Shown here piece by piece: positions 21,002 to 33,446 of a stretch of DNA of 64,000 bases; position 1 is the first letter of the stretch; each line of letters begins with the position of its first letter. The stretch lies in NCBI GenBank assembly GCA_016800925.1, contig JABCPU010000226.1, positions 46,665 through 110,664 of the forward strand, given 5' to 3'. This DNA comes from Suillus spraguei (lineage: Eukaryota > Basidiomycota > Agaricomycetes > Boletales > Suillaceae). Position numbers and translations under genes: made by a program. The notes under the pieces are model-generated. The model saw only the letters and a program-made list of their open reading frames with translations. It did not search any database and was not told where the DNA came from.

Positions 21002-24000
21002 CTATAATATCTCTACCGTTTTGACGTTCAACATGTCGCGAACAGCAGTCACGTCCTTGACGCGTGCGATGATGTCATGATCCGATGCGATCCTTTTGTA
21101 CTCCCCACCGCGCTGCTGTGCTAATAACAGTGCACCAAAAGGCTGTCCAAGGCGAACTATCAGCCTCAACGCTCGCGACTGAGACTCTACATCAACTAGG
21201 CCAAGTTCTTTAGGGTAGCCCAAAGATAAATCTTCTTGTGGAGACACAGGCACGGTCTCTGAGAAATCAGACAGCCCAAGGTCATGACGATTCCAGGGAT
21301 GGATGAGCAAGAACCTCTGCCGAAAAGGTCTTGCCTGCGAGAACTGAGTCAGCTTGTTTTCGGTGGTGATTAATAAGTCTTGAAGTCCGTCTGCTTTGAC
21401 GTCATATGTGAAACATGTCTCCCGGTGTAGACCGTGTCTCCTTGTGACTGATGTGACAAGAAAGGTGATGCAAGGAAGGAGGAGTCTGCGGTTCGCGAAA
21501 CGAGGAGCGCGTAGGTTGTCAAGCTGGGTATACAATACCATTGCCAACTCTACATCCGCGACATTTCGGAGGTTGGAGACCGATGCTTGCATCTCGTCTT
21601 CAAATAGGGATGGTGGTATGCATGGCGGCGCTTCGTATGAAGCAATATCGGCTGGCAAGCAGCTGTTGAACTCCGACGATTTTCCGACCCAGTCCAGGGC
21701 AGTGACATCACCCGACTGAGCCACAATCGCCTGTAACAGTCGCCCAAGAGCGTGATGCTTCTTCTCGCCATAGATTACAGGTAGATGAACACCAAAGATG
21801 CCAAACAACGAGTACGCGATATCTTCCTGTAATGTCGTGACACGTGTCGACGCCCAACGAAGTTTCTCACGTGCACCTCTCATCCCTGGACGGAAGTCCA
21901 CAAGGGCCTGGGCATTTATGCCTGTTGAATCCTCCAATTCATGCATGATAGCGACAGATTCCTTGTGATTGGGAGAGCGGTCATTGAGATATAGGGTCCA
22001 ATCTGCTTGGTAGAAGAGAACGACTCTGGGAGCCAGGAACTCTTGGACAGTCCATCCTCGCGTAATCCAAGCACTTTTTGCCAGTGCGCCAGACTTCGAC
22101 GATGGGGCAACGTCGGATAGGTAGACAATCGTAAGAGATGAATATCGATACCAGACAAACATGGAGTTGACCGATCGCTGCAGCTCAGCATTGTTATTTT
22201 GATCGATGCAACATGTATCGCTCCATGCCCAGCGATACCCTGCATCACGGGAAGTTTTGCAGAACGTCTGCAGCTTCACTACAGTTCCGACAGGATCCAA
22301 ATCGTATACGACCTTGTTCTGTATGTCGAGTAGCAGTGGCTCCTTCGCTTCCCACCTGTGCGATAACATCACCCAACGGAAGTACATCACCACCACCTCT
22401 TTGATGTACTCCATTTGAAGGTGCCCATGTGTCATCAACGAAGACATAAGCTTCTCGCACTCTGTGCTCTCCATGAAGGCTGTTGTCTGTGCCTGTTGAT
22501 CGCACAAACGCCCAGTGGAGGTATTGAGTAAACGAAGTGGGGCGGTGTCTAGGTGAGAATGAATCGCTTCTCGAATAGCACGTTCCGCTTCAGAAAGAGT
22601 AATATAATGGTATTGCCGACGTAGTTCTGAAGAAAAATGTGAGTATGCTCACATATTCATGAAAGATTCAGGACTTACGTCGTATCTGCGCATCGGGAAC
22701 ATCTTCCAACTTGGAGAGCATGATATTGAAGATCACGACTGCTTCATCATAGCGACGTACCCCGTAAAGCGCTTCATGCTTTAGTTCGTACCCGGTATAA
22801 GACGATGGATTGAGTTCGATCACCTATGCATTGACAGTGTCAACACGATGCTAAAATTATACATATCATCCGTACCTGTTCTGCGTCCGAGAGGGCTTCC
22901 TCATATAGGTTCCGTCTCAAATTCTGCTTACTGCGATGTATAAAAAGGGGGCTGTATGAAGGATCTAGCCCGATCCCTGCCGAATAAAGCTTGATAGCTC
23001 TTGCTTGTTCGTTTGCAACAACAGCTTCTTCTCCCTTGCTTACACAGCGTGCAATGCAGTCTTGCTTGAAGGCTAATCGACCTCGGGATCAATGGCGGTG
23101 CTCAAGTTGTCCAAGATACTCACTGATAGACCATCCGAGACAATTGGTCTTCTCAGCCTCATCAATCATGCGCATCATGTACTCATACGCTTCAACCGCT
23201 TCGATCACTTTATCCGCGCGGAGGAACGCATCGCACCGTCGTTGGTGGACGGTTTGCCATAACGAATCCAAGTCCCAACCGAAGAGCTGCAAAGCACATG
23301 TTATCAATTATTAAAAGTGTTGTGACGTTGTAGTGACCTACCACGGTGAATATCTTTAATCTGGGTTCGCAGAGTGCCACGCGCAAGGACAATCCAGTCA
23401 TAGTCGTAATGAGGACCTCGGTGAATTGTTCAGCAGCTTCGAGGTACCGCCCATTCTCAAAAGCAATGGTTGCAAGCTCTACATGCAAATATGACTGACG
23501 AGTGCATTTCAGGAAGACGGACGACACTCTGTGAGCCATGACATGAGACTCACGTTTACGACACTGCCCGGAAGTGTATCTAAGTGCTGACAAGTGGTGG
23601 CTAGGTCTTGAACTCGCCGGATTGCCTCGTCGCGATGACCTGCATTGAAAAGCGCAATAGCCTGAAAAGTTTCAGACTGAGACTGACTCAAATAGTACAA
23701 AGATTACCTTGATCAACAGTAAAAGATTAATGGTCATCGCATCATGAGTGGCAAATGTGAAAGCGAGATCAAAAGCTTCCAAGGCATTCCAAAGTTGCCC
23801 ATTGCCGCAAAGGGCAATGCCCTTAGAGATGCAGCCCATTAATGAGGGTTGGATAGCAACCGACTAGATCACCAAAGGAGTCAAGCCAACGGTCATGATA
23901 AACAGAGTGTCTTACGTTAATTGCATCTCGAAGTGCTTGGTCCCAATCTGAATTTCGCGCCATTACGACTGAGCGACTAGCATGAGAATCGCAGTTGTCG

Positions 24001-25515
24001 CCATCGGTGTTGATATCCTGAGTCAGAATCTCTTCAGCAGTACGCAAGTCTCCAGCGATGCACGCATTGCGAACTGTCGTGTTCATAGGGACGTTCTGGA
24101 TAATAAAATATGCTCACATTCCGTGATAAGCAAATGCACGGAAGGAAATTAACTTACATCGAATGTTGAAGGAAACGAGTGAGTGCTAGAGGCTGCATGA
24201 GTTTCCCAAGAATGATGGCTTGTAATGTCGCAGTTATCAGAGGACTCATTACGTTGCTGTGCCATGGTCCAGAAGAATGAATGAGTGAGAAAGGAACAGA
24301 ATGGAAAATCATGGGTAAGAATGTACCTGGATGTCACTTCGAGCAATGTCCTTCATTCATTGTGATTAGTAGTATATGATGCAGTGACGAGAGACTTACC
24401 GGTATAAAAGGTGTCAGTAGAGCATTCTGGTTCGAAAGGTCAGGACTTCAAATAGGTATACATAATAGGACGAAATAGAGGCTTACGGCAGCATCGGCGA
24501 TGGGGAGTCGCTGTTGCTCTGTCTCTAGCTCTTCCTTCAACCTATCCTCAGCATTATATTCTTCGAGCATGTTCTTGATGGACCAGAGCCGAACTTTCCC
24601 ATCTCCATCTCCACTCACGAGCAGTTCTCCGTTGGGAGAAATTACAACACAGCCAATCCAGGTGGTATGTTGAAGTGCCTGTCCTATCTGTTGGTGTGTT
24701 TTTGTGCTCCACAGCCGAACAGTATCGTCACAAGATGCAGTGGCAACAAAGGAGTCGTCAAGAGAGATAGCGAGTGAGTAGATCCAGGCAGTGTGGCCGG
24801 CACAAGGTTGACCAATCTGGTCTGCGTTTGATGAGTTCCAGAACTTGACTGTCTGGTCGTATGATGAGGAGACAAGTTGCTGGCCGTCATGTGACCACAC
24901 AATGTTTCGAACCCGATCCTTGTGAGCGCTGAACTCGAGAAGAACCTCGGCATCATTGGTGCGCCAAACGTGAATGGTATTGTCTTTTGATCCCGAGGCT
25001 AATTTCAGCCCATCGGGGCTGAATACCACAGCCAACACCAAACTGTCATGGTGAAGTGTTGTGAGGACAGTGCCAGTCTCTACATCCCATACAACAACCG
25101 TACAATCGGATGATCCGCTTGCCAGTCTTTTACCATCGGGGGAGAAGCACAACGAGTTCACATCGCGCGAATGCTTCACCAGCGGATCCAAAATCATCTG
25201 CTGGTTCTCCACGTTCCAGAATATGATGGTTTTGTCCTCTCCACCGCTCGCAATTCTCCTATCGTCTGGGGATATAGCGATTGATCGCACCCAGCCCTTG
25301 TGTCTTTTGAATGGCGTTCCTACCAATACTCCTGTTTGCACATCCCAAATTCGCAAGGTTTTATCCGATGAGCTAGTGACGACCCTTCGACCGTCTTTGA
25401 AGAACGCGGCTGCCAACACTGACGATGCGTGTCCTAGCATTATGAGCGGCTGCGTCGAGCGCTCTTTCACAATGGGATCTGCATTTCTTGCCACATCCGA
25501 AAGCTCCGCTGACAT
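21002..25515 (-). CDS. WD40-TPR-HET protein (NLR-like incompatibility type)
   Basis: Large multi-exon gene. Start chosen at 25515 (MSAELSDVARN), where the WD40 exon opens. Exon 1 holds seven WD40 repeats, each ending in a W-D/W-S type dipeptide (DKTLRIWDV, DKTIIFWNV, DCTVVVWDV and so on), enough for a full propeller. Short exons (24486-23000) follow with TPR-like helices such as RTAEEILTQDIN and RNLYEEALSDAEQVIELNPS. The last exon (22507-21002) is a HET domain: VMLSHRWE, WAWSDTCCIDQ and RGWTVQEFLAPR are its conserved blocks. HET domains trigger cell death in fungal self/non-self recognition; WD40 and TPR repeats usually sense a partner. The order is reversed relative to HET-E (HET-NACHT-WD40) and no NTPase is visible. 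Frames between introns look open; the exact splice sites were only partly checked, so one or two genes is a residual doubt. Confidence 0.75.
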
Positions 25516-26589
25516 GTTGTGCTGGTCTAGTGAAAGAAACAGACAGTCAATGGCAACAAATGACGGGTGCGTTTTGTGGACTCGGACATGACGGTTTATA
25601 TCATAAATCTGATGTAGGGTGAGAAGCATTGATTTTGTGCCCACAACCCACCTCATGCAGGCGTTTTTCGAGTGTTCCTAGAGGCTCCCCACCGCGCTGT
25701 TGCAACGTGGATCTCATTTCATTTCATCATCATCCACTGCCACTTGTGCACAGCTAAATGTTGGTGTACAGTGAAACGATTCGAAAGAACTTGCGTCTCG
25801 CACCCCATTTCTGCAATCTTTTCCAACTCAAGTCATCTTTCATTATCAGTTACCACGTCTCGCCACGAGATCAAGGAGCGATTGCTGGGCTCTAATGCCT
25901 TGACCCTTACGGAAGTCCCAAAATCGAGGTGATATCGTATTCTGAGGCTTCGTGATGATTTTAATAGCGTCATTATGCCCATAGGTTCATGACTACAATT
26001 AATAAGGATGCGAGAAGGAGATATTTTTGAGTGGTGGGACTATGAATGTTCATAGTACCTTTATCTAGAAATATCATCTTGCCTATGGTCCATGAAAACT
26101 CATCGATATTAGCCCAATATTCCCATGACGTCATGGGAACAGTGATGATACCAAAAACGTGCCGAAAAGCTAATTCTCGCAATTGAGACTTGTATCAACC
26201 GGTCCATCCTCTCAGGTATACCTGCCGAAATGATACTACTATTCCAACGGGGACTCAGGCTCGGCGGACCAATCGTCCACATTCCATGTATGTATCATCC
26301 GCTGAATTCAATGAACGTGGTGATCAGCAGATCGTCAAGCCATTGTCTTGTGCATGACTCGCACGTCGTCAAATTCCATCAATACCATTGGACTTTGTTC
26401 TTGTAGATTGAGTGTAAAAAAAACCAAGAAAATGTTGCATATTCAATAAACGACGACGACGACGACATTTCACGGAGCTTCTCCTGAACCACATTTTCAA
26501 AGTGACTGAAATTTCGTGTAATCATAATTCCTTCGATCAGCTTGTGGGTTCCCGCTAAGATTCGATTGTTCAATATTGATGGATTCACG
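25516..26589. other. Intergenic between HET gene and SDR copy 3
   Basis: Should contain the promoter of the WD40-TPR-HET gene. Pyrimidine-rich TTTCATTTCATCATCATCC near 25717 and a short (ACG)n microsatellite at 26450-26466. No gene recognised. Confidence 0.5.
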
Positions 26590-27838
26590 TCAAGACAGCA
26601 TCAAACCACCGTCGACGGAAACCTGCGTGAATGGGTCCTCGTCTCAGTTGCTCAACATAACAGTGGCTCAAATGAACTTACGCATTGTCCTAACGCATAA
26701 AACTATACGTTAGTTCACATATAGCCCTTCTAGGACGGGAAACTTACCTGTGATGAAATGGGCCTCCTTGGAAGCGAGATATGCAACAGCGCTGGCGACA
26801 TCTTCCGGTTGTCCAACATATCCGACTGCAGAAGCGTCAATTGTCTGTGCTGCAGTTTAGCCAAAACGTGTTATATAGACACGAATCTCGTCCGAGTCAC
26901 ACCTTTTGGAAGTAGTCGGCCTTGTCGCCTCGATTTGCAACTTGAGCCTTTGATGCAACAACTGTCCACGATTCTACAGGGACAGAACGCAAACAAAATG
27001 CTTGTAGCACTTACCCATGGGTGTCGCTATGATGCCCGGAGCATAGGAGTTGACCGTGATTCCATATTGTCCGAGTTGTAGTGCTCAATGCAGTCGTCAG
27101 TACTGACGTATATACACAAGGTATGTAATAGCCTTACCAGCCGCTTGCGTTATGCCTCTAACAGCAAATTTACTTGCACTGTACGACATCAAAGGGGACG
27201 TGGCTTCACAGTAGAGGTAGTGTTTTCAGGTGCTACACTCGAATCAACGAAAAGCTCTTACCCTGTATTCCTACCATGGAACTGGCACCGATGATGCGGC
27301 CGCCACGTCCCTGTTTCACCATCTGGATTGCGGCGTATTTATAGCAGAGGAATGCAGAGGTGGCATTGATTCTCATCATACGTTCCCAGCCTTCTAGAGT
27401 TTCTGTATGAAAAAGTGAGTACGCCAGATCTGGTTCATGATCGATCCACGTACCACTCAAGAGATCTACCATGGCACTAATTCCAGCATTCGCGACCATC
27501 TGTATACGTCGGTATACGATGAGTCCAATGATTATGCATTCCGCGTTGCTACTCACGACGTCCAAACTCCCTAGAGCGTCGATTGCAGTATTGATCATGT
27601 TCTTTACCTCGTCTTCTTTACTGATGTCGCAGGTCACAATGCATGTTCTAGGATGGCAGGAACCATTTGATTCTCCACTTTGCCGAAGTTCAGCTGCGAA
27701 GTCTTCCAGTACCTCCTTCTTTCCGGGTAGATCATTGAGCGCTAAATCGAAGCCGTCCTGAGCTAATCTGACCGCTATCGCACGGCCGATTCCTTGTGCT
27801 GAGCCTGTTATGAGGGCCACACCTTTGGATTGAGACAT
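26590..27838 (-). CDS. Classical short-chain dehydrogenase/reductase, copy 3
   Basis: Same family and exon order as 504-1743. ATG at 27838 gives MSQSKGVALITGSAQGIGRA with the TGxxxGIG loop; FDLALNDLPGKK follows. Later exons give MVANAGIS, RIIGASSMVG, and YSASKFAVRGITQAA with the YxxxK pair (about 27142-27190), then a GYVGQPEDVASAVAYLASKEAHFIT exon. The terminal exon ends VSVDGGLMLS-stop (26590-26592). It has one feature the others lack: a longer linker before DVV with extra residues (RQSGESNGSCHPRT) in the first exon. No break was seen. Substrate unknown. Confidence 0.83.
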
Positions 27839-29114
27839 CACGAAAACTGATTGAGCACTTCCAAGATGACCTATGGATATTAAATACCTTTTGGAATGCA
27901 CATGCACTTATCATTGTCCAGAAACAGCCACCCAAGATAAAGGTACAAAGGGGATAGAGCGTGCGTGCAGGGGTTCAACGTCACCTTGCTTGACAGAATA
28001 TTTGATGCACCGACTCGATAGCCGTTATCTTCTACGTGAGTATAATGACGCGCCGGAATTGACGGTGGTGCATTAAGTCAAGCCTATTGAGGCGAGGCCT
28101 CTGAGTCAAAGGTTTTGCCCTGGCGGCCCATAATACTGGCTCGCCCAATCGCTGAGGACGCGAGGCCTCCAGTCAAGGAACGGCTGCTGTGACTATGCCC
28201 GCTGAGCAGGAGATCCCAAAGCTTCTAAGCCTGAAGCCATGCCGTAGCAGTACAGTCTTCTCGGTTGAACGTCCTACTAAGCAAGACTAACAGCCTGCAG
28301 GGTTGCAGATCACAAGAGAGCTCTCCTGAAGTTCCAAAGAGAGAAGACAGACAGACAGACAGTTTACATAATCCAACTCAGAGTCGCGACAGCCTTTCAG
28401 GGAAAATGTTGACGGGAAGACACCGTTGGCGTACGCCGCCCATCTAAGAGGTTTGCTATATTTAGTAATTTTCAACATCTTTCGCTTCCCAAAATGTTCA
28501 ACGTTAAGTAGCGTTCAGTACTCAATACTGAGTATACTCAGTGTCCACATTTATCTTGGTTCGACTAGACTATTTTCGTGCAGCTCTGCCCGACAGCCCA
28601 TGGACAGGACATTCCCTGGAAAGAGCATCCCTGAATTTGTTATCAATTGATGGTCTACTAGTACATTTCCCTTGATTTACTACTAGTATAAAGTTCTCGA
28701 TTAGTGTCAAATCATTGTATGTACTAATGTGTGGAACAGAAACTATACCTCATGATCGAGTTTCGATTACCTATGTTGATTACTAACTGATTTTCTGAGT
28801 TCACAGCACTTAAAATCCTTGAAAACCGGGTGCCGAAGGAAGGGCCTCCGGCCTACTTTCTAGATATCACTCTAGCGACACTCAGTGGCTCCTGAGTCTT
28901 TAATGTGCAGACTTGCAAAATACTAACATAACTGCGGTACATCAGCAGAACTTTAGAAAAATATTGTATGATATCGGTATGACATACTCAGACTTGTATT
29001 TGAACCAAACAGGAGTCATTCTAACCCATTGGTAAGTTCGGCATTTCTCAAGCGGTCTTGAAGAGACTTTTGTCTCTTCTTTTAGTACACTGTGTTCGCA
29101 GGACATCGGACTTG
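27839..29114. other. Intergenic between SDR copies 3 and 4
   Basis: Contains a GACA microsatellite (about 28345-28363), a short palindromic stretch CAGTACTCAATACTGAGTATACTCAG near 28520 and a GAGGCGAGGCCTC palindrome near 28091. No coding frame resembling a known family. Confidence 0.5.
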
Positions 29115-30342
29115 CTAAGATAAAACGACGCCTCCGTCGACAGAAATCTGCAATGTCACAGTAATGAATACCTTGAAAGTTAGGTTGCCAGCACTGTACT
29201 CACACATTGCCCTGTTGCGGTGTCAAATAAACTGCAGGGAATAAACGGTAACATAAGAGCTCACCTGTAATAAAATGCGCCTCTTTTGATGACAAATAAC
29301 TGACAATGCTTGCAATATCCTCTGGTTGGCCATTATGTTTGATCGGCCGGTTCCCAATTAGCTGCGCAGCGTGAGTCGACGGTACAGAGACATGTGAGCA
29401 TGAAGGGAACAACAGACCTGAATAAGGTAATTCGTCGAATCTTCATCTGTCAGGCTGACATTTCCTGATTGATCAGAAATGCTATCCACTGAATTCACCA
29501 ACAAAGTGATTAGCTTTCGAACTATATACTATACTCACATGGAACGTACGCATCTGGGTTTGTATGACACCTGGCGCATAGGCGTTGACTGTAATATTGT
29601 ATTTCCCAAGCTCGAGCGCTTGGCCCGAATTCAGTTATCATTCGCAGTCAAAGATGTTTCTGCTCACCAGCCGTTTGCGTCAATCCGCGAACAGCGAACT
29701 TGCTAGCGCAGTACGCAGCAGCTGAGGGAAATCCTACAGACAGCGCTCATATCAGCCCTTTGAGCTCAACTTAGCAGAATATCAGTCACCGATCTTTCCG
29801 GCTACAGAACTTGCGCCGATGATCCTGCCACCGCGGCCCTGAGATATCATCTGTACTGCAGCATGTTTATAACACAGGAAAACCCCGCGGGCGTTAACGG
29901 AGAATGTGCGCTCCCAGTCTTCAACAGTGGCTATACCATGTCATGAGATTACGACGCATACTCAAACACAAAATCTGAGCTTACTTGCCAAGACAGTGTT
30001 GGCTCCTGGAATACCAGCGTTGGCGACTATCTGTGGAAGTATCATAAGCAAGCTTCCAGGAATGAAAATTCTGGATCCTACCACATCCAATCCACTCAGC
30101 TCTTTTACGGTGTCACTGATCATGTTCTTGACTTCCTCTTCGATTGTCACATCCGCGGTCACGATACACGCTTTGCGTCCCAATGCCTCGACTTCACTAG
30201 CAACAGCAGCCAGCTGTTCACTCTTCGTAGGGAGATCGTTCAAGGCAATATCAAAACCATCTGTTGCAAGCCGCAGAGCGATACAGCGACCGATGCCCTG
30301 AGCAGATCCTGTGATAAGTGCGATCCCTTTTTGAGGCAACAT
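29115..30342 (-). CDS. Classical short-chain dehydrogenase/reductase, copy 4
   Basis: Start taken at 30342 (MLPQKGIALITGSAQGIGRC), the position equivalent to the starts of the other copies; an in-frame upstream start at 30399 would add 19 residues with no counterpart. TGxxxGIG loop, DVTIEEEVKNMI, ANAGIPG, RIIGASSVAG, and YCASKFAVRGLTQTA with the YxxxK pair (about 29672-29715) are all visible. Then come NGQPEDIASIVSYLSSKEAHFITG and a final exon ending ISVDGGVVLS-stop (29115-29117). Introns fall at the same places as in copies 1, 3 and 6. A TATATAATCC box lies about 40-50 nt upstream of the start. Confidence 0.83.
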
Positions 30343-31289
30343 GATTATGATGGGCTTGCTGGACCTATGAAAGTGGTGCCATCGGATTATATATGCCACA
30401 GAAATCTTAGCCCCGTATCGCTTGGAGGTGGAAGATACTAACTACTCTTGGAATATCAATGTCCCTCGCCGCATAAGCTACTCGCAACAACGATAACAAT
30501 GATTACGACGTCAGTTCGTGTGGACTATATCATGATAGTCCAGAAAAATTTTGTGCTCGATCGGTGCCATTAAGTGTGCTTCGCAGTGGCAACTTGTATG
30601 CTACCGGCGATTTCAAGCTGTTCCGGGTGTAAGTCATAACCGAAAGGTTGGTCGGAGACTCCAACAGTGATGGTCTGAAAGAGGTTTTTGGCCATGTAAT
30701 GCCATATGGCGTAAGATATCGCCTTTGCCATTACGACCAGTTACCAAACCCTGCAGCGGAATCGAGTCTTTGTTATTTCTACTTCGAAAATAGGCTAGCT
30801 GATGTTGTGTACCCACAACCAATGTTCGCCTCCTCTCTCTTATCTCACCCCACCCATTCGCCTACACGGAATCGCGCCATCGCCACTGGATTTAGTCAAT
30901 GGATAACCTCCGGACCTTCCCTTCCCTATATTTATTGCATTCAGATTGATTCCTGCGCCAAGTACGCGTTTAGATGTTCCAAAATAGTAGTCACACCAGT
31001 CATCTCACCTTCGACAAATCCGCGTCTAAACGGCCGACGGGAACGGCAGACTGACGTCCTAGTTCAGGGGATTCGCGGATTTGAAATGCATCCAGGGCAC
31101 TGAGGGCCCTTAAACTAGATCGTACTGTCCTCCACGGAGGACTCTCTCAATAGGACATTAATTTGAGTTTAAAAAAACGTCTGGCACTGTAGCAGGCCTC
31201 TGTACACGAGCTTCCACACCTTCAGGAATTAAAGACTTTCAGCCAAGTGACTATTCAAACACGTACCAAGGGGATTTATCATAGGGTCA
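30343..31289. other. Intergenic with a possible short gene remnant
   Basis: On the minus strand 30738-30570 reads a 40-plus-residue segment (contains HYMAKNLFQTITVGVSDQP and ends ATAKHT-stop) whose composition looks protein-like but matches no family known to me; a stop lies just upstream. Otherwise nothing is seen. Confidence 0.3.
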
Positions 31290-31713
31290 TCCAATGACAC
31301 GGGAAATCACGACATGAACGACACCTCCCTTCATTGAAACCTGAAGGTTCAATCAGCATCTAGTTTTGTCGATACGGATCGTTCCTCGCGTTGTCCCGTG
31401 GACTCGGACCGGATCATAGCCCTATTTACTGCAACAAAGGACTCACCAGTGAGGAAGTGTGCTTCTTCCCATGCAAGGTAGCTTACGGCAGACCACCGTG
31501 CTTTCGGTTTCCAATTATCCGTAAGTATTACGTCGAATGAGCGTCCATCCGCGATGCAAATATTGGTGTCAACGGCGGCACGCTCGTCTCGGATCATGCA
31601 ACAGCGCTGACGCACGCATCGGACCTGGTGCATACAAATTTAACAATAATGCCGCATTTACTGATTCCGAGAGCTGAAAACTTCTTGGTCGACCCTATCG
31701 GGAGCATTAAAAA

Positions 31714-31748
31714 GCATCTCGGATACATCCGAAGTAGGACCCCGTAAG
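31714..31748 (+). repeat. Left terminal inverted repeat of the mariner element
   Basis: Reads GCATCTCGGATACATCCGAA and continues through GTAGGACCCCGTAAG. Pairs with 32942-32976. Confidence 0.85.
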
Positions 31749-32070
31749 CACCATTGCGCAGTGCAGTAGACTTGCTTTCAGTGATGACTTCACCTTCCAT
31801 ATCCCCTGAGCCAGAAATACCTCAGTTTGAGACAGTCTTTGTGATACATATACAAAAACCTCGACAGAAAACAATGGCAAAACCAAAGTCAAGGAGGTGA
31901 AGTCTATGAAGGTCAAAGAAGTCGTCTTTCACGTCTCTGCACCTCTGAACTCGATTATGATCTATATCACTTTTGCAGACAAGACTGGGTTCCTTTTCCA
32001 CCAGGGTATACATTTGATGCAGAGGGTAGCCGCGAAGACGAAGACCCTTTTAGGTAGAAGTATGTTGAAA

Positions 32071-32864
32071 CTATCTAGGCAATGTAACCAGAAGCACGGA
32101 AATACCCCTCCGCAGTGTGATGTTTTGGCATGCTCGTACGATAGCTGTTAAGGATGTATCAAGATAATGACGGCGCAAGTAAGATTTGATAGAAGAAAAT
32201 GTCTGCTCAATAGGGTTGCAGTCGGGTGAGTACGGAGGTAGAAACACGAGTTTACACATAGCCTCATCCTCTACAACACGTCGGATCTCTTCACTGTGGT
32301 GGATACGACAATTGTCCAACACAAGAACACTACGAGGGCCGGGGTAGGGGTTAGTCAAGGGCAGCTATTCAGCAAACAATCGGCAAGATCCACAATGTTA
32401 TTATTGACACATACCACGTGTTCTTGTAAGAATTGCACAAATCTCTCGCTCGTCACAGACCCTTCAATGGTATCATAGGCGATGATGCCATCGAGTGTGA
32501 GGATGGGCAAGATTGAGTACCGTTTGTCTCGTACAAAACACTTTTTCTGAACACACCTGGTATGAATTAACCAAGACTCACTGCGACGTGCTTGTAGTTC
32601 GTGCTGTAGCTCATCAAGATACATGGTGGGATTTCGATGAATGATTGTAGTGAGAAACGCAATATCGTTTATACTGAGGTTGCGACGGCGGCCATGAGGT
32701 CCATTGTTTGCGTGCCGATATGAGGTGGCAGTTAGCCTGATAGTTTTGTATACCAGTGTCTTCTTGATACCAAGTAAGTGACAAATACTTGTGACAGAAT
32801 GTCCACATCGGTACACAACAGGTATGCGAGCTTTCAGATCTAGTGAGACAGCGCGTGGTGGCAT
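32071..32864 (-). CDS. Mariner-like DDE transposase with one intron
   Basis: Cut-and-paste transposase. ATG at 32864 (MPPRAVSLDLKARIPVVYR) opens a helix-turn-helix region (HSVTSICHLLGIKKTLVYK). The catalytic part follows: LTLDGIIAYD with the first Asp, an intron of 50 nt (32414-32365, GTATGT to AATAG), then VLVLDNCRIHH with the second Asp and PPYSPDCNPIEQ with the third acidic residue. Splicing joins QEHV to LPLTNPYPGPRS exactly as in related fungal proteins. The last 13 codons are out of frame: the +1 frame reads TAEGYFRASGYIA-stop, the family ending, so one base has probably been lost near 32110. Otherwise intact. Confidence 0.82.
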
Positions 32865-32941
32865 GGTCACCATATCACCACGCACTGTCTCACAGCAGCT
32901 GGAGTGTTTCATTGAATGAGCGCACGACTGTGAGCCAAACA

Positions 32942-32976
32942 CTTTCGGGGTCCTACTTCGGATGTGTCCGAGATGC
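32942..32976 (-). repeat. Right terminal inverted repeat of the mariner element
   Basis: Reverse complement reads GCATCTCGGACACATCCGAA followed by GTAGGACCCCGAAAG. Two mismatches to the left repeat over 35 bp. Confidence 0.85.
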
Positions 32977-33446
32977 GAATTCAACTTCATATAATTATGG
33001 AAACGGCTGTAAAACAGGTCAAACCGCAAACGGCTAATTTGCTAGTGCAATGCGCGGCGGCGGCAACCCATGGGCCATGATAATAGGTGGTGAGGGCAGT
33101 AGAAAACACACTGGAGGGACAATGGATTGATGAATAACAGTCAGCACACAATCAATCCAGTTGTACTCATGCAGCATGTGGACGTACATCATACAACCTC
33201 CCAAGGGTGTTCTACATCAGAAGCGACCATTTTCTTGATTTTGGCTCCCTCAGAGACGATAAAGGTCTTTCTCCCAAGGATTTCAATTCCTATTGCAATA
33301 TTTAGTGACAACATCATTAAGAGCGACATTAAAACCACTTCTGGCCAGATGAAGCACAGTTCCCCAACCAATGCCTTCGGCAAAATCAGTGATAAAAGCA
33401 ACGCCCTTTCGGATGGATGTAGCTCAAGTTGTCGCAGACATACCAC

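Larger units (their letters stand above)
31714..32976 (-). mobile_element. Tc1/mariner-type transposon (IS630 superfamily)
   Basis: A 1,263-bp element bounded by 35-bp terminal inverted repeats with two mismatches, with a transposase gene on the minus strand. It lies inside a dead SDR gene. The expected TA target duplication could not be made out next to the repeats, so the true outer ends may lie a few bases away. Confidence 0.8.
31290..33446 (-). pseudogene. Dead SDR copy 5, split by a mariner element
   Basis: Minus-strand remnants in gene order. At 33446: a start followed by a stop, then GVAFITDFAEGIG and FNVALNDVV, matching the SDR N-terminus with loop Gly residues partly lost. At about 33030-33060: CTSKLAVCGL, where the Tyr of YxxxK has become His. 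At about 31650: LYAPGPM. At 31447-31500: SAVSYLAWEEAHFLTG. At 31325: VSMKGGVV, the terminal exon. Stops and frameshifts occur throughout, and the 31714-32976 transposon lies between the YxxxK exon and the YAPGP exon. Clearly non-functional. Confidence 0.75.
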
